Assembly (NCBI GenBank): GCA_017437065.1
Contig: JAFSBX010000141.1
Coordinates: 124,001-188,000, forward strand
DNA length: 64,000 bases
Direction: 5' to 3'
DNA from: Lachnospiraceae bacterium
GTDB taxonomy: Bacteria; Bacillota; Clostridia; Lachnospirales; Lachnospiraceae
Of this stretch, positions 1 through 8,135 are shown piece after piece (position 1 is the stretch's first letter; each line of letters opens with the position of its first letter). The notes below the pieces were generated by a model, which had not been told where the DNA came from, made no database searches, and saw only the letters and a program-made list of their open reading frames with translations. A program made the translations under genes and the position numbers.

Positions 1-2
1 AA

Positions 3-1679
3 AGCAGCCGGACGGAAAGTTATTATTATGCCTATCAGTTAAATGATAAAATGACGGATGATGAACTGAAGAAGGAATTGAAAAGCTTTGAATTTTCGGC
101 AGAGGAAATAGTGGATACCAATCTGACGATGTTTTTAAAGGCAGTTGACAATCCAAGGATTGGTGCGGCAGGAGATGATCAGATTATCAATAAGATGTGC
201 GGACTTGTAGCCGGCGTTATTGTCATGATTTTGTTTACATATGTTATTTCGGTATTTGTGATTCATGGGATTGAAAAGGAATGTAGTGTTATCGGAGCTT
301 TATATGCACTGGGAGTAAAAAGAAAGGATCTAATCAGTCATTATCTGATGCTTCCTGTAACGGTGACGTTTCTTGCGGGTATTATCGGTACGGTGTTAGG
401 TTTTTCGGATATGGGTGTTCCGACACAGATGGCAGACTGCTATGGATATTTTTCCATACCGGTACTGGATATTATGTATCCTGCCTATTTGATTGTGTAT
501 AGTGTCATTATGCCGCCGGTAGTCGCAGCAGTAGTGAATTATTTTGTCATTCGGAAGCATTTATCAAGAACGGCACTTAGTCTGATTCGGAATGAGCAGA
601 AGGAAAGCAGAAGACGTAACATTAATCTGGGAAATATGGGGTATGTAAGACGTTTTCAAATCCGTCAGATGTTACGGGAAGCAAGAACCGGATTTACAGT
701 TATTTTTGGAATGTTTATTGCATTGTTGATTATGATGCTTGGAATTAACTGTTATGTGATGGTTACAAATTTGAGTAAGGAAACAGAAGAGGATACAAAA
801 TTTGAGTATATGTATACATACAAGTATCCGGAAGAAACTGTGCCGGAAGGAGGAACGGAAGCGTTTGCGTATTCTTTGAAACGGGAAATATTCGGCTATA
901 ATCTTGAGGTAACTCTTCTTGGAATTACGGAGGAAAATCCATATTTTGATGCAAAAGTGGAAGAAGGGGAAAATAAGGTGGTGCTTTCTTCGGCAGCGGC
1001 ACAGAAATATCAATTGGAAATTGGTGACGAAATTGTGTTAAAGGATGAAGAGGAAGACAGAAATTATGCATTTACGGTTACGGATATTGTTCAGTATATG
1101 CCGAGTCTGTATGTATTTATGGATATTGACAGTATGAGAGCGTTGTTTGGAGAGGAGGAAGATTATTATAATGTAGTATTTTCGGATGATGAGCTGGAAA
1201 TTCCTTCCGGCAGGTTGTATGCAACCACTACGAGAGAGGAGATTATTCATTCTTCGGCAGTATTTATAGAAATGATGGCACCAATGATTACGATGATGTG
1301 TACTGTGGCGGTATTGATTTTCTGTGTGGTTATGTATTTGATGATGAAGGTGATGATTGACCGTTCTGCATTTGGGATTTCATTGATAAAGATTTTCGGG
1401 TATCGGGCGAAGGAAATTCGGAAGTTATATTTGAATGGAAATCTTTTTATTGTGGTTATCGGAGCGTTCTTCAGTATTCCGCTGGCGAAAAAAGTGATGG
1501 ATGTGTTGTATCCTTATATGGTTTCCAATGTGGCGTGTGGAATGAATCTGACTTTTAGTTTGAAATTGTATGGGATTATTTTTGGGGCGGTGATTTTGTT
1601 GTATTTTATTATTAATCCGTTACTGGTACGCAGAGTGAAGAAGATTGTGCCGGCGGAGGTGTTGAAGAATAGGGAGTAG
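3..1679 (+). CDS. FtsX-like ABC transporter permease (5' end outside window)
   Basis: Membrane subunit of a MacB/FtsX-type ABC transporter, C-terminal 559 residues. The reading frame is open back to base 3 without a stop, so the ATG at 51 is internal and the true start lies left of the window. Four hydrophobic segments followed by a soluble, charged extracytoplasmic stretch (about bases 780-1240) and then three or four more segments match the FtsX layout. Such subunits work with a separate ATPase, commonly in peptide or lipoprotein export or antimicrobial-peptide resistance; the substrate cannot be told here. The ATPase gene is presumably upstream. The stop at 1679 is followed by a regulatory region for the next gene, so this gene ends its operon. 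Confidence 0.85.
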   Translation, partial: SSRTESYYYAYQLNDKMTDDELKKELKSFEFSAEEIVDTNLTMFLKAVDNPRIGAAGDDQIINKMCGLVAGVIVMILFTYVISVFVIHGIEKECSVIGALYALGVKRKDLISHYLMLPVTVTFLAGIIGTVLGFSDMGVPTQMADCYGYFSIPVLDIMYPAYLIVYSVIMPPVVAAVVNYFVIRKHLSRTALSLIRNEQKESRRRNINLGNMGYVRRFQIRQMLREARTGFTVIFGMFIALLIMMLGINCYVMVTNLSKETEEDTKFEYMYTYKYPEETVPEGGTEAFAYSLKREIFGYNLEVTLLGITEENPYFDAKVEEGENKVVLSSAAAQKYQLEIGDEIVLKDEEEDRNYAFTVTDIVQYMPSLYVFMDIDSMRALFGEEEDYYNVVFSDDELEIPSGRLYATTTREEIIHSSAVFIEMMAPMITMMCTVAVLIFCVVMYLMMKVMIDRSAFGISLIKIFGYRAKEIRKLYLNGNLFIVVIGAFFSIPLAKKVMDVLYPYMVSNVACGMNLTFSLKLYGIIFGAVILLYFIINPLLVRRVKKIVPAEVLKNRE

Positions 1680-1767
1680 GTGGGAAGGTAATATTTATAA
1701 GAAAATGAATGTGCAGATAGTTTAATCTTATTGAGAATTAGTGTGCAATAACAGGGTTGAATAATGA

Positions 1768-1809
1768 GTTAGTATATGCTAACCTATTAAAGAGTTAGAA
1801 ATAACTAAC
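1768..1809. promoter_or_regulatory. Tandem GTTAG-N6-CTAAC operators upstream of flavodoxin
   Basis: Two copies of the 16-bp palindrome: GTTAGTATATGCTAAC at 1768-1783 and GTTAGAAATAACTAAC at 1794-1809, 26 bp centre to centre. The second ends 26 bp before the flavodoxin start. The same arms with six-base spacers recur at five other places in the window. The half-site GTTAG resembles the arms of DtxR/IdeR iron boxes, although those have a shorter spacer. Binding by a metal-responsive repressor is an inference. Confidence 0.7.
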
Positions 1810-1835
1810 CAAATACAAAACAATGGAGGCACATT

Positions 1836-2267
1836 ATGGATAAAATTTATGTAGTATATTGGTCACAAACAGGAAACACTTTAGCGATGGCAGAAGCTGT
1901 TGGAAAAGGAATTACCGAAGCAGGAAAAGAAGCGGCTGTTCTGGAAGTAACAAGTGCATCAGCAGATGATTTAAAATCTGCAAAAGCATTTGCACTCGGC
2001 TGTCCTGCAATGGGAGCAGAGGTTTTGGAAGAAATGGAAATGGAGCCATTTGTTGAAGCGGTAGAAGCTTTTGCAAACGGAAAAACAATCGCTCTCTTCG
2101 GTTCTTACGGCTGGGGTGACGGACAGTGGATGCGTGACTGGGTTGACCGCATGAATGCGGCAGGTGCAACTGTATTAAACGGAGAAGGACTCATGTGCCA
2201 TGAAGTGCCGGATGAGGACGGATTAAATGAATGCGTTGCTCTCGGTAAACAGTTGGCAGGCATCTAA
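1836..2267 (+). CDS. Flavodoxin, short chain
   Basis: Small FMN electron carrier of 143 residues, the normal size for short-chain flavodoxins. The N-terminal beta strand runs into the phosphate-binding loop SQTGNTLAMA (residues 10-19), and the FMN-stacking region GSYGWGDGQWMRDW is at about residues 88-101. Flavodoxins replace ferredoxin when iron is short. Two GTTAG-N6-CTAAC palindromes lie directly upstream, consistent with repression by an iron-loaded regulator (inference). The start follows a GGAGG at 1825. The next gene starts 14 bp downstream and is probably co-transcribed. Confidence 0.95.
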   Translation: MDKIYVVYWSQTGNTLAMAEAVGKGITEAGKEAAVLEVTSASADDLKSAKAFALGCPAMGAEVLEEMEMEPFVEAVEAFANGKTIALFGSYGWGDGQWMRDWVDRMNAAGATVLNGEGLMCHEVPDEDGLNECVALGKQLAGI

Positions 2268-2280
2268 GAAGGTGTACGCT

Positions 2281-2832
2281 ATGCTGGAAAATGGGATTAT
2301 TGAATATTGTGCACCTACACTTGCGGGAATAAAAAGTGCAAATCTTTTTAATCATCGTTTTGCATCAAGAAAAACGGTAGTAGCAGAACTGGAAACGGTA
2401 AATCAAAAGCTGAACGAACGTGGAGTGTATGTGGAAGCACTGCTATGGAAAGAAAATTCTGTATTGATTTATACATACCGGAAGTCACATTTGGCAAACG
2501 ATTTAAAAAAGGCAGGAGTAGGGAAATTGCTTTTTGAGTACGGATATAAAAATACTGATGTAGGGGACTGTCTCAAATACTTAAAGCAAAGACTTTTTCA
2601 GTATGATTGTTTTCCGCATGAGATAGGGGTATTTCTTGGTTATCCTTTGGAAGATGTTCTGGGATTTATTTATGACAAAGGTGAGGAATGCAAATATCGT
2701 GGCTTGTGGAAGGTCTACTGCAACGTGGGTGAGACAAAAAAACTATTTGAAAAGATACAGAAATGTACGCAGATTTATTTACGAGTGTTTGCGGAGGGAA
2801 GAAGTATTTCGCAGATGACGGTAGTTGCATAA
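2281..2832 (+). CDS. DUF3793-like protein
   Basis: Protein of 183 residues that I recognise by its opening (IEYCAPTLAGIKSANLF) as a DUF3793-type protein, a family seen in Clostridia, often near flavodoxins or iron-linked genes; its biochemical function is unknown. An open frame extends upstream to 2227, inside the flavodoxin gene, but the ATG at 2281 is preceded by AAGGTG and fits the family start. It is C-rich near the end (VYCNVGETKK, KIQKCTQ). It is probably in one operon with flavodoxin and under the same tandem palindromes. A terminator follows at once. Confidence 0.75.
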   Translation: MLENGIIEYCAPTLAGIKSANLFNHRFASRKTVVAELETVNQKLNERGVYVEALLWKENSVLIYTYRKSHLANDLKKAGVGKLLFEYGYKNTDVGDCLKYLKQRLFQYDCFPHEIGVFLGYPLEDVLGFIYDKGEECKYRGLWKVYCNVGETKKLFEKIQKCTQIYLRVFAEGRSISQMTVVA

Positions 2833-2835
2833 GAG

Positions 2836-2870
2836 AAAACGTGGATAGGGAATTTAGCTGTCCACGTTTT
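2836..2870. terminator. Bidirectional terminator
   Basis: Stem AAAACGTGGA (2836-2845) pairs with TCCACGTTTT (2861-2870), with T runs on both strands. It serves the flavodoxin operon on the plus strand and the TetR gene on the minus strand; the TetR stop codon lies in the loop. Confidence 0.8.
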
Positions 2871-3426
2871 TTTTAAGGATATCCATCACAATCCGGCTCA
2901 TTTCCGCAGGCGATTTGCGGGGAGTTTCTTCGCACCATACGATAGTAATATGCCAAAAACCTGCCAGTTTAAAGGTAAAGTCATATTTATACTGATTGTA
3001 TACTTGCATCAGCGTTTCCTCATCGACAGGAGATGATGGCACATGTTTTACTTTGGCTGCTACACCGGAAATAAGAGGAATCATATTGTCTCCGATAAAA
3101 TGTAATAAGTTTGCCTGTTTTAATAAAAGCAGTATATCTATCCGTGCTTCCCAAAATTCAAAATAAGATTCTGCAACAGTTTCTAAATTATGGGCATGAT
3201 TTTTTAAAATTGTGTCGGCAAATTCATCCATAAGAGACCGGGCAATGCTTGTTACTACATCATCCTTCGTTTTAAAATAGCGGTAGAAGGTTCGTCTGCC
3301 AAGTCCGGCTTTATCTACAATCTGAGCAATCGTAATATCATGATAATTTCTTTTTGGAAGAAGTGTCAGCAATGCTGCCATTATCCATTTTTTCGTTTTG
3401 TTCTTTTCGTTTATTTCTATATTCAT
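2854..3426 (-). CDS. TetR/AcrR family transcriptional regulator
   Basis: A 190-residue TetR-type repressor. The N-terminal helix-turn-helix (about residues 12-58) contains ITIAQIVDKAGLGRRTFYRYF, the family signature, followed by the K-x-D-V turn. The C-terminal helical domain should bind a ligand that cannot be predicted. GAGGGG lies just before the ATG. It is divergent from the hydrolase at 3574, and a partial palindrome at 3534-3548 between them is probably its operator. It is a paralogue of the TetR protein at 36182-36766, which has a similar operator core. Confidence 0.93.
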   Translation of the reverse strand: MNIEINEKNKTKKWIMAALLTLLPKRNYHDITIAQIVDKAGLGRRTFYRYFKTKDDVVTSIARSLMDEFADTILKNHAHNLETVAESYFEFWEARIDILLLLKQANLLHFIGDNMIPLISGVAAKVKHVPSSPVDEETLMQVYNQYKYDFTFKLAGFWHITIVWCEETPRKSPAEMSRIVMDILKKNVDS

Positions 3427-3491
3427 GGTTACCCCTCATGTAAATATTTGTGGCACAAAATCAAGTTTTTGTATCACTTTGTTCGGTGCTA

Positions 3492-3520
3492 TTGCGTACT
3501 GTTTTGAGAAACATTATACT
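3492..3520 (+). promoter_or_regulatory. Promoter of the hydrolase operon
   Basis: TTGCGT (3492-3497), a 17-bp spacer and TATACT (3515-3520) form a good sigma-A promoter reading toward the hydrolase. Confidence 0.6.
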
Positions 3521-3533
3521 CTTAAAAAAAGAA

Positions 3534-3548
3534 TGACACAAGTGTGCA
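3534..3548. promoter_or_regulatory. Putative TetR operator (CACA-AG-TGTG core)
   Basis: TGACACAAGTGTGCA lies about 14 bp after the -10 box, at the expected transcription start. The core CACAAGTGTG also occurs in the perfect palindrome at 36860-36879, likewise just after a -10 box next to a paralogous tetR gene. Repression by the divergent TetR protein is inferred. Confidence 0.55.
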
Positions 3549-3573
3549 TGATGAGAAAGGTATGGCTGTTGTT

Positions 3574-4356
3574 ATGGAAATATTAGAATTTGGAAATCGA
3601 GAAAATAAAACTCTTTTGCTTATACATGGATTTCAGTCACCATATCAAATTTGGAATGAATTTATTGAGTTTTTCAAAAAGGATTACCATGTGGTGGTTC
3701 CAATTTTGGAAGGACATAATCCTAAAGTAAACGAGGAGTTTTGTTCTTTTGAGGAGAGTGCTAAGAAAATAGAAGATTACTGCATTAATAGCTTTGGCAG
3801 GGAAATATATGCTATGTATGGTATGTCGCTTGGTGGCGTACTTGCTTCGCATATCTGGCAAAACAGGCGCCTAAAAGTAAAAAATGTAATTTTAGAAAGT
3901 TCACCATTAGTTTCGTTCAGTGGATTGATGACATTCATTCTTACAAAGCAGTATTTGTTGTTGACGCATAAGACACAGCAACGGGAAGAAAAAATTGTGA
4001 ATCAGGCGGTTAATTCTATTATTTCAAAGGAAAATTTGCCGGAATTTTTGGAACTAATGGATAATATGACTGATGAGACAATTGTTAATTATATTAAAGC
4101 GCTTGGAAAGTATAAGCTACCTACAGATATTGAAATGGCAGATACACAGCTTTTCTATTTTCATGGAACAAAAATGAATGAGATGTTAGCACAAAAGACA
4201 GCTAAGTACATAAAAACAAATTATCCGAAGGCTGAAATTATTTGCTTTAAAGGAAAAGGACATTGCGAGGATTCTTTAATAAGTCCAAATGTGATGATAG
4301 AAGTGTTGAAGAAGATATTGGTAAATAATGGAGAGGGACGCCAAGATGAAACATGA
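3574..4356 (+). CDS. Alpha/beta hydrolase
   Basis: A serine hydrolase-fold protein of 260 residues. The oxyanion-hole strand LLLIHGF occurs near residues 11-17, the nucleophile elbow GMSLGG near residue 86, and the distal histidine in KGKGHCED close to the C-terminus. Substrate is unknown; esterase, lipase or thioesterase roles are possible. The frame is open from a GTG at 3544, and another ATG is at 3562; I prefer 3574 because AGAAAGG at 3554-3560 is best spaced from it. It overlaps the next gene by 11 bp. Expression is probably controlled by the divergent TetR repressor. Confidence 0.85.
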   Translation: MEILEFGNRENKTLLLIHGFQSPYQIWNEFIEFFKKDYHVVVPILEGHNPKVNEEFCSFEESAKKIEDYCINSFGREIYAMYGMSLGGVLASHIWQNRRLKVKNVILESSPLVSFSGLMTFILTKQYLLLTHKTQQREEKIVNQAVNSIISKENLPEFLELMDNMTDETIVNYIKALGKYKLPTDIEMADTQLFYFHGTKMNEMLAQKTAKYIKTNYPKAEIICFKGKGHCEDSLISPNVMIEVLKKILVNNGEGRQDET

Positions 4357-4966
4357 TAAAATGATAAGTTATATAAGAAAGAGCTATGCGAAAAGATTAA
4401 AGAAGGAGTTGCAAAGAAAACAGATTTCGGATGCGGAAAGTATATGTGAAGGATATCGAAACCGTTTTACAAAGTATATGAAAGAAGCAGATTTTGGAGT
4501 AAATGAATGCAAATTTTCTTCTTATTTGAATATATATTCCGGGCTTGCGGCTTATGAAATTTTAAGAGAGCAGGGTATGAGTGAACAAGAGTCGATTGCG
4601 GTTTATGATTATATGTGCAGTACCTTGCGTAAGATGGCAGGTTTTATGCATAAGTTTGTAGACTTTTTTCCGGGTAGTTTCAAATTGGTAAAGAAAAGTC
4701 TTTTGGATGATTTGACATCTGAAAAGGCAGTGTGCTGGGATACGGAACTTTTAAGAAATGATGATAGCAGGCTGGAGTATAGAATCAGCAAATGCTTATA
4801 TTACGATACCTGTGCGGTGCATGGGTATCCTGAATTTACGAAGGTATTCTGTACTCATGATATTTATGCTTATGGGGTGCTTAAGAAGCATACGAAATTC
4901 GAACGGTATTCCACACTTGGAGAAGGCGGGGAGTGTTGTCATGACGCGTTTATAAGAATAAAGTGA
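4346..4966 (+). CDS. L-2-amino-thiazoline-4-carboxylic acid hydrolase-like protein
   Basis: A 206-residue protein recognised by its C-terminal half, with a conserved cluster of Cys, His and Asp residues (YYDTCAVHGYPEF, VFCTHDIYAY and GGECCHDAF) typical of the ATC hydrolase family. Family members often act on small amides or are of unknown function. The start at 4346 has GGAGAGGG in front and sits inside the last codons of the hydrolase gene, so the pair is translationally coupled. The exact substrate cannot be deduced. Confidence 0.75.
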   Translation: MKHDKMISYIRKSYAKRLKKELQRKQISDAESICEGYRNRFTKYMKEADFGVNECKFSSYLNIYSGLAAYEILREQGMSEQESIAVYDYMCSTLRKMAGFMHKFVDFFPGSFKLVKKSLLDDLTSEKAVCWDTELLRNDDSRLEYRISKCLYYDTCAVHGYPEFTKVFCTHDIYAYGVLKKHTKFERYSTLGEGGECCHDAFIRIK

Positions 4967-5039
4967 ATAGGCTACAATAAACCGGACATATTTTTTTAGG
5001 TCATATACTATAAAAACAATAAGAAAAGGAGCAACTAAT

Positions 5040-5336
5040 ATGACCGAACAAAAACAAAGAAGAAAACCTCGTAAATATACGGATGAATTCAAAAAACAAC
5101 TGGTTGACTTATATCATTCCGGTAAACGAAGATGCGATATCTGCCGTGAATATGATATTGCAACATCTCTTTTTGATAAATGGGTAAAGCAAGAAGAAAA
5201 CAGTGGTTCTTTTCATGAGAAGGATAACCGTACACCAGAACAGGAAGAACTCATCCGACTCCGTAAGGAAAACCAGCAACTAAAAATGGAAAATGACATT
5301 TTAAAACAAGCTGCGCTGATCTTAGGTCGAAAGTAA
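5040..5336 (+). CDS. IS3-family transposase OrfA
   Basis: A 98-residue HTH transposase subunit. KYTDEFKKQLVDLY and the following residues form the helix-turn-helix. The C-terminal leucine-rich coiled coil (EELIRLRKENQQLKMENDIL) is the usual OrfA multimerisation zipper. A good ribosome site (AAGGAG) precedes it. In intact IS3 elements OrfA fuses with OrfB by a -1 frameshift. Here OrfB is cut off shortly after its start, so transposition by this copy is not expected. Confidence 0.9.
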   Translation: MTEQKQRRKPRKYTDEFKKQLVDLYHSGKRRCDICREYDIATSLFDKWVKQEENSGSFHEKDNRTPEQEELIRLRKENQQLKMENDILKQAALILGRK

Positions 5337-5338
5337 AT

Positions 5339-5500
5339 GTGATAAAGGCAAATGCCCACAAATACTTTGTATCAGCAATGTGTCGCGTCCTACAGGTAAA
5401 CAGAAGTACATATTATTATGAAGCAAAATCTGCCCTTGATGAATCTGAACTAATCTCTGATATCACGGAATTACCTTCCTTGCTCCGCAAACCCTTATAA
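5339..5500 (+). pseudogene. Truncated IS3 OrfB remnant
   Basis: In the -1 frame after OrfA, a stretch beginning VIKANAHKYFVSAMCRVL and continuing NRSTYYYEA and ELISDIT matches the start of an IS3-type OrfB. The similarity stops near 5468, and a stop codon follows at 5498-5500. The catalytic DDE domain is missing. The flanking end repeats could not be identified. Confidence 0.7.
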
Positions 5501-5577
5501 ATACTGACATTTTCGCATGGTGGATTTGCATTACGACAGGTTTACGACACCAATTTCGGATGATTTTTTGAGTGAAA

Positions 5578-5817
5578 ATGGTGTATAACATATACTTTTA
5601 CGACAGTGTAAGAAATGCAGTTGTCGTAACGGACATGGATGGAAAGCAACTGGTGATAGATTGTAAAAAAGCAGAGGCACAGGTGGTATTTGATGAGCCC
5701 GAGGATGCAGGAATCCTTGCCAGATTTGCGAGAGAGGAGCCTGCGGGTTATGTAAGCATGGCGATGCGTCCGGGCGGATTGCAGGATTACGTGGATGTGT
5801 GGAATGAGTTGAATTAG
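5578..5817 (+). CDS. Small DUF6061-like hypothetical protein
   Basis: A 79-residue acidic protein. The opening MVYNIYFYDSVRNAVVVTDM followed by a DG-x-x-L turn resembles DUF6061-type proteins of Clostridia, though I am not certain of the match. A GTG six bases upstream is an alternative start. It has no membrane segment or known active site. It lies alone between the IS3 remnant and the XRE regulator, and function is unknown. Confidence 0.55.
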   Translation: MVYNIYFYDSVRNAVVVTDMDGKQLVIDCKKAEAQVVFDEPEDAGILARFAREEPAGYVSMAMRPGGLQDYVDVWNELN

Positions 5818-6035
5818 AAATAGTGAATGTGAAGTGTCGGTTGGAGCAATCTGACCGGCATTTTTTGTGGGAGGATTATTGGACAGATGGATTTTGTATA
5901 ATGAAAATGTGGAAGTGTAGTTGATGTGTTTTTGCAAATTGCAAACTTCAATTTTTGATTGAGAAACACGACAAAAAGTGCTATAATATTATGCAGTATA
6001 AATGTCAGATTGTTCATTGAAATTGGAGGATTAAA

Positions 6036-6245
6036 ATGGCGGTTAATTATGATAAATTATGGGGTATCTTAAATGAGCGTGGGATGATGAAAACAGAGCT
6101 TATTAGAGAGGCTAAAATCAGTACAAATGCGATGGCTAAGCTTGGTAGAAATGAAGATGTTCGTGTAGGGGTATTAGAGAAGATTTGTTTGACGCTGGAT
6201 TGTAAGATGGATGATATTTTGGATATTGTTCCAGATAAGGAATAG
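6036..6245 (+). CDS. Small XRE-family helix-turn-helix regulator
   Basis: A 69-residue Cro/CI-type DNA-binding protein in the style of YozG. It is a single HTH: KTELIREAKISTNAMAKLGR as the recognition part, then VRVGVLEKICLTLDCKMDDI. GGAGG stands before the ATG. It ends 21 bp before the DUF262 gene and is probably the first gene of the defence operon, where it may act as a controller; this role is inferred from position only. Confidence 0.85.
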   Translation: MAVNYDKLWGILNERGMMKTELIREAKISTNAMAKLGRNEDVRVGVLEKICLTLDCKMDDILDIVPDKE

Positions 6246-6266
6246 TGTTGGAATGGAAGGTTACAT

Positions 6267-8078
6267 ATGACAGGTGAAAAGTTTACATTAATGCAATACT
6301 CAGTTAGTGCAATCCTTGGTTTGATTGATGCAGAGGATTTTGTTATTCCGGAAATTCAGAGACCGTTTGTGTGGAAGAGAAGTCAGGTGAGAGATTTAAT
6401 TGACTCATTGTACAATGGTTATCCAACCGGATATATTATTACTTGGAAAAATCCTGATGTTAAGACAAAGGATGGCGGTAAAGCAAACGGAAAGAAAGTG
6501 CTGATTGATGGTCAGCAAAGAGTTACAGCATTAATGGCGGCCATTGCCGGAAAAGAAGTTTTAGATGATGATTTTAACAAGGACAGAATAAAGATAGCGT
6601 TTAATCCGTTGGCGGAGGATGAGACAAAGCGTTTTGCTGTACAGGATGCTTCTCATTTAAAGGATAAGCGTTGGATACCGGATATTTCAGTTGTGTTTGA
6701 TACGGAATTTGATTCTTTTGATTTTGCAATGAAATATTGCGAAGTGAATGAAGGTATAAAACCCAATGAGGTGAATAAGGCTGTAACTGCATTGAAGGGA
6801 ATTGCCAATCGTCAGATAGGTGTTATTGAATTGGATGCGGCTTTGGATATTGACGAAGTTACAGAAATCTTTATTCGTATTAATTCTAAAGGTACGGCTC
6901 TTAGCCAGTCAGATTTCGTAATGTCCAAAATGGCAGCAGATACAATTCATGCAGGTAGTCTTATGAGAAAGACGGTGGATTATTTCTGTCATTTGGCTGT
7001 AAAACCGGATTTCTATTCACAACTAACACATGATGCAGAGTTCCAAGAATCGAAATATGCGGATAAAATAAAATGGTTAGCAAAAGATTATGATGATATC
7101 TACGATCCGGATTATGGTGATATGCTTAGAGTATCATTTATGCATCAGTTTCGAAGAGGTAAATTGGCAGATTTGGTTAGTTTGCTTTCAGGACGAGATT
7201 TTGTTACAAAGGAATTTAGAGAGGATATTGTAGAAGAGTCTTATGGAAAATTGGACGCTGGTATGATGAATTTTATCAACCAGTATAATTTTTCGCAGTT
7301 TGTTATGGCAATTAAGGGTGCAGGATATGTATCGAGTAAGCTCCTTAATTCAAGGATGACATTGGACTTTGCGTATACATTGTATTTGATGTTGTTAGAT
7401 GACCCAGCAATTCCGAATGCACAGATAAAGAGATATGTGCAGAAATGGTTTGTTCTTTCAACCTTGACTTCAAGATATATTGGTTCACCGGAAACACAGA
7501 TGGACCGTGATATGAGAACTATTGGTGAGAAAGGATTCCTAACATTTTTAGCAGATGTTGAAGCATCAGCACTTTCAGAAACTTTCTGGACAGTTACATT
7601 GCCTCAGAATTTGGAAACATCATCTGTTAACAGTCCGGCGTTTAATACATTTTTAGCAGCACAGATTAATATGAACTGTAATTCTATGTTGATGAGTGGT
7701 ACGAAAGTTGCGGATTTGATTACTATTTCAGGAGATGTGCATCATATATTCCCTCGTAGCTATCTGAAAAATAATGGTGTGGATAATAAGACAAAATATA
7801 ATCAAGTTGCGAACTACATATACCTTGATACACAGGTGAATAAAGCAATTAGCGATGATGCACCGAATATATATTTTGGAAAGGTATTGAAGCAGTGTGA
7901 AGGTGGAAATATCGTGCTTGGAAATATTGCAGATAAAGACTTGCTTGCGACAAATCTTGAAGAAAACTGTATTCCACAAAATATCATGAATATGACAGTT
8001 GAGAACTATGATGAATTTTTAACTGAGAGACGTAAAATGATGGCAGCGTTGATACAGAAGTATTACGAGAGGCTGTAA
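6267..8078 (+). CDS. GmrSD-like DUF262/HNH (DUF1524-type) protein
   Basis: A 603-residue fusion. The N-terminal DUF262 domain has the IQRPFVW motif (about residues 30-36) and D81-GQQR-85, the ParB-like nucleotide-binding motif of GmrS. The C-terminal region carries H492-H493-IFP and a following Asn/Tyr-rich segment (KYNQVANYIYLDTQVN), the HNH-type nuclease motif of GmrD. Single-chain GmrSD proteins are type IV restriction enzymes that cut modified phage DNA using NTP. Here the gene precedes hsdR, suggesting a combined island against both modified and unmodified DNA. Activity on modified DNA is inferred from family only. Confidence 0.85.
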   Translation: MTGEKFTLMQYSVSAILGLIDAEDFVIPEIQRPFVWKRSQVRDLIDSLYNGYPTGYIITWKNPDVKTKDGGKANGKKVLIDGQQRVTALMAAIAGKEVLDDDFNKDRIKIAFNPLAEDETKRFAVQDASHLKDKRWIPDISVVFDTEFDSFDFAMKYCEVNEGIKPNEVNKAVTALKGIANRQIGVIELDAALDIDEVTEIFIRINSKGTALSQSDFVMSKMAADTIHAGSLMRKTVDYFCHLAVKPDFYSQLTHDAEFQESKYADKIKWLAKDYDDIYDPDYGDMLRVSFMHQFRRGKLADLVSLLSGRDFVTKEFREDIVEESYGKLDAGMMNFINQYNFSQFVMAIKGAGYVSSKLLNSRMTLDFAYTLYLMLLDDPAIPNAQIKRYVQKWFVLSTLTSRYIGSPETQMDRDMRTIGEKGFLTFLADVEASALSETFWTVTLPQNLETSSVNSPAFNTFLAAQINMNCNSMLMSGTKVADLITISGDVHHIFPRSYLKNNGVDNKTKYNQVANYIYLDTQVNKAISDDAPNIYFGKVLKQCEGGNIVLGNIADKDLLATNLEENCIPQNIMNMTVENYDEFLTERRKMMAALIQKYYERL

Positions 8079-8094
8079 ATTTTTTCAGTATTAA

Positions 8095-8121
8095 CTTCCG
8101 ATAACTTTTTATTATCGGAAG
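8095..8121 (+). promoter_or_regulatory. Hairpin just upstream of the hsdR ribosome site
   Basis: A perfect 10-bp stem, CTTCCGATAA (8095-8104) with TTATCGGAAG (8112-8121), lies between the DUF262 gene and hsdR and ends 3 bases before the GGAGGT of hsdR. No T run follows on the plus strand, so it is more likely an RNA processing or stability element than a terminator. Confidence 0.5.
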
Positions 8122-8135
8122 AATGGAGGTGCAGG

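Larger units (their letters stand above)
5040..5500 (+). mobile_element. Broken IS3-family insertion sequence
   Basis: An intact orfA followed by about 130 bases of orfB, then unrelated DNA. It marks the left side of the restriction island. No terminal inverted repeats could be assigned. Confidence 0.7.

Noticed and set aside
51..53. ATG at 51 as start of the FtsX-like gene
   Set aside because: The frame is open upstream to base 3 and the protein would lack its first domain; the gene begins outside the window.
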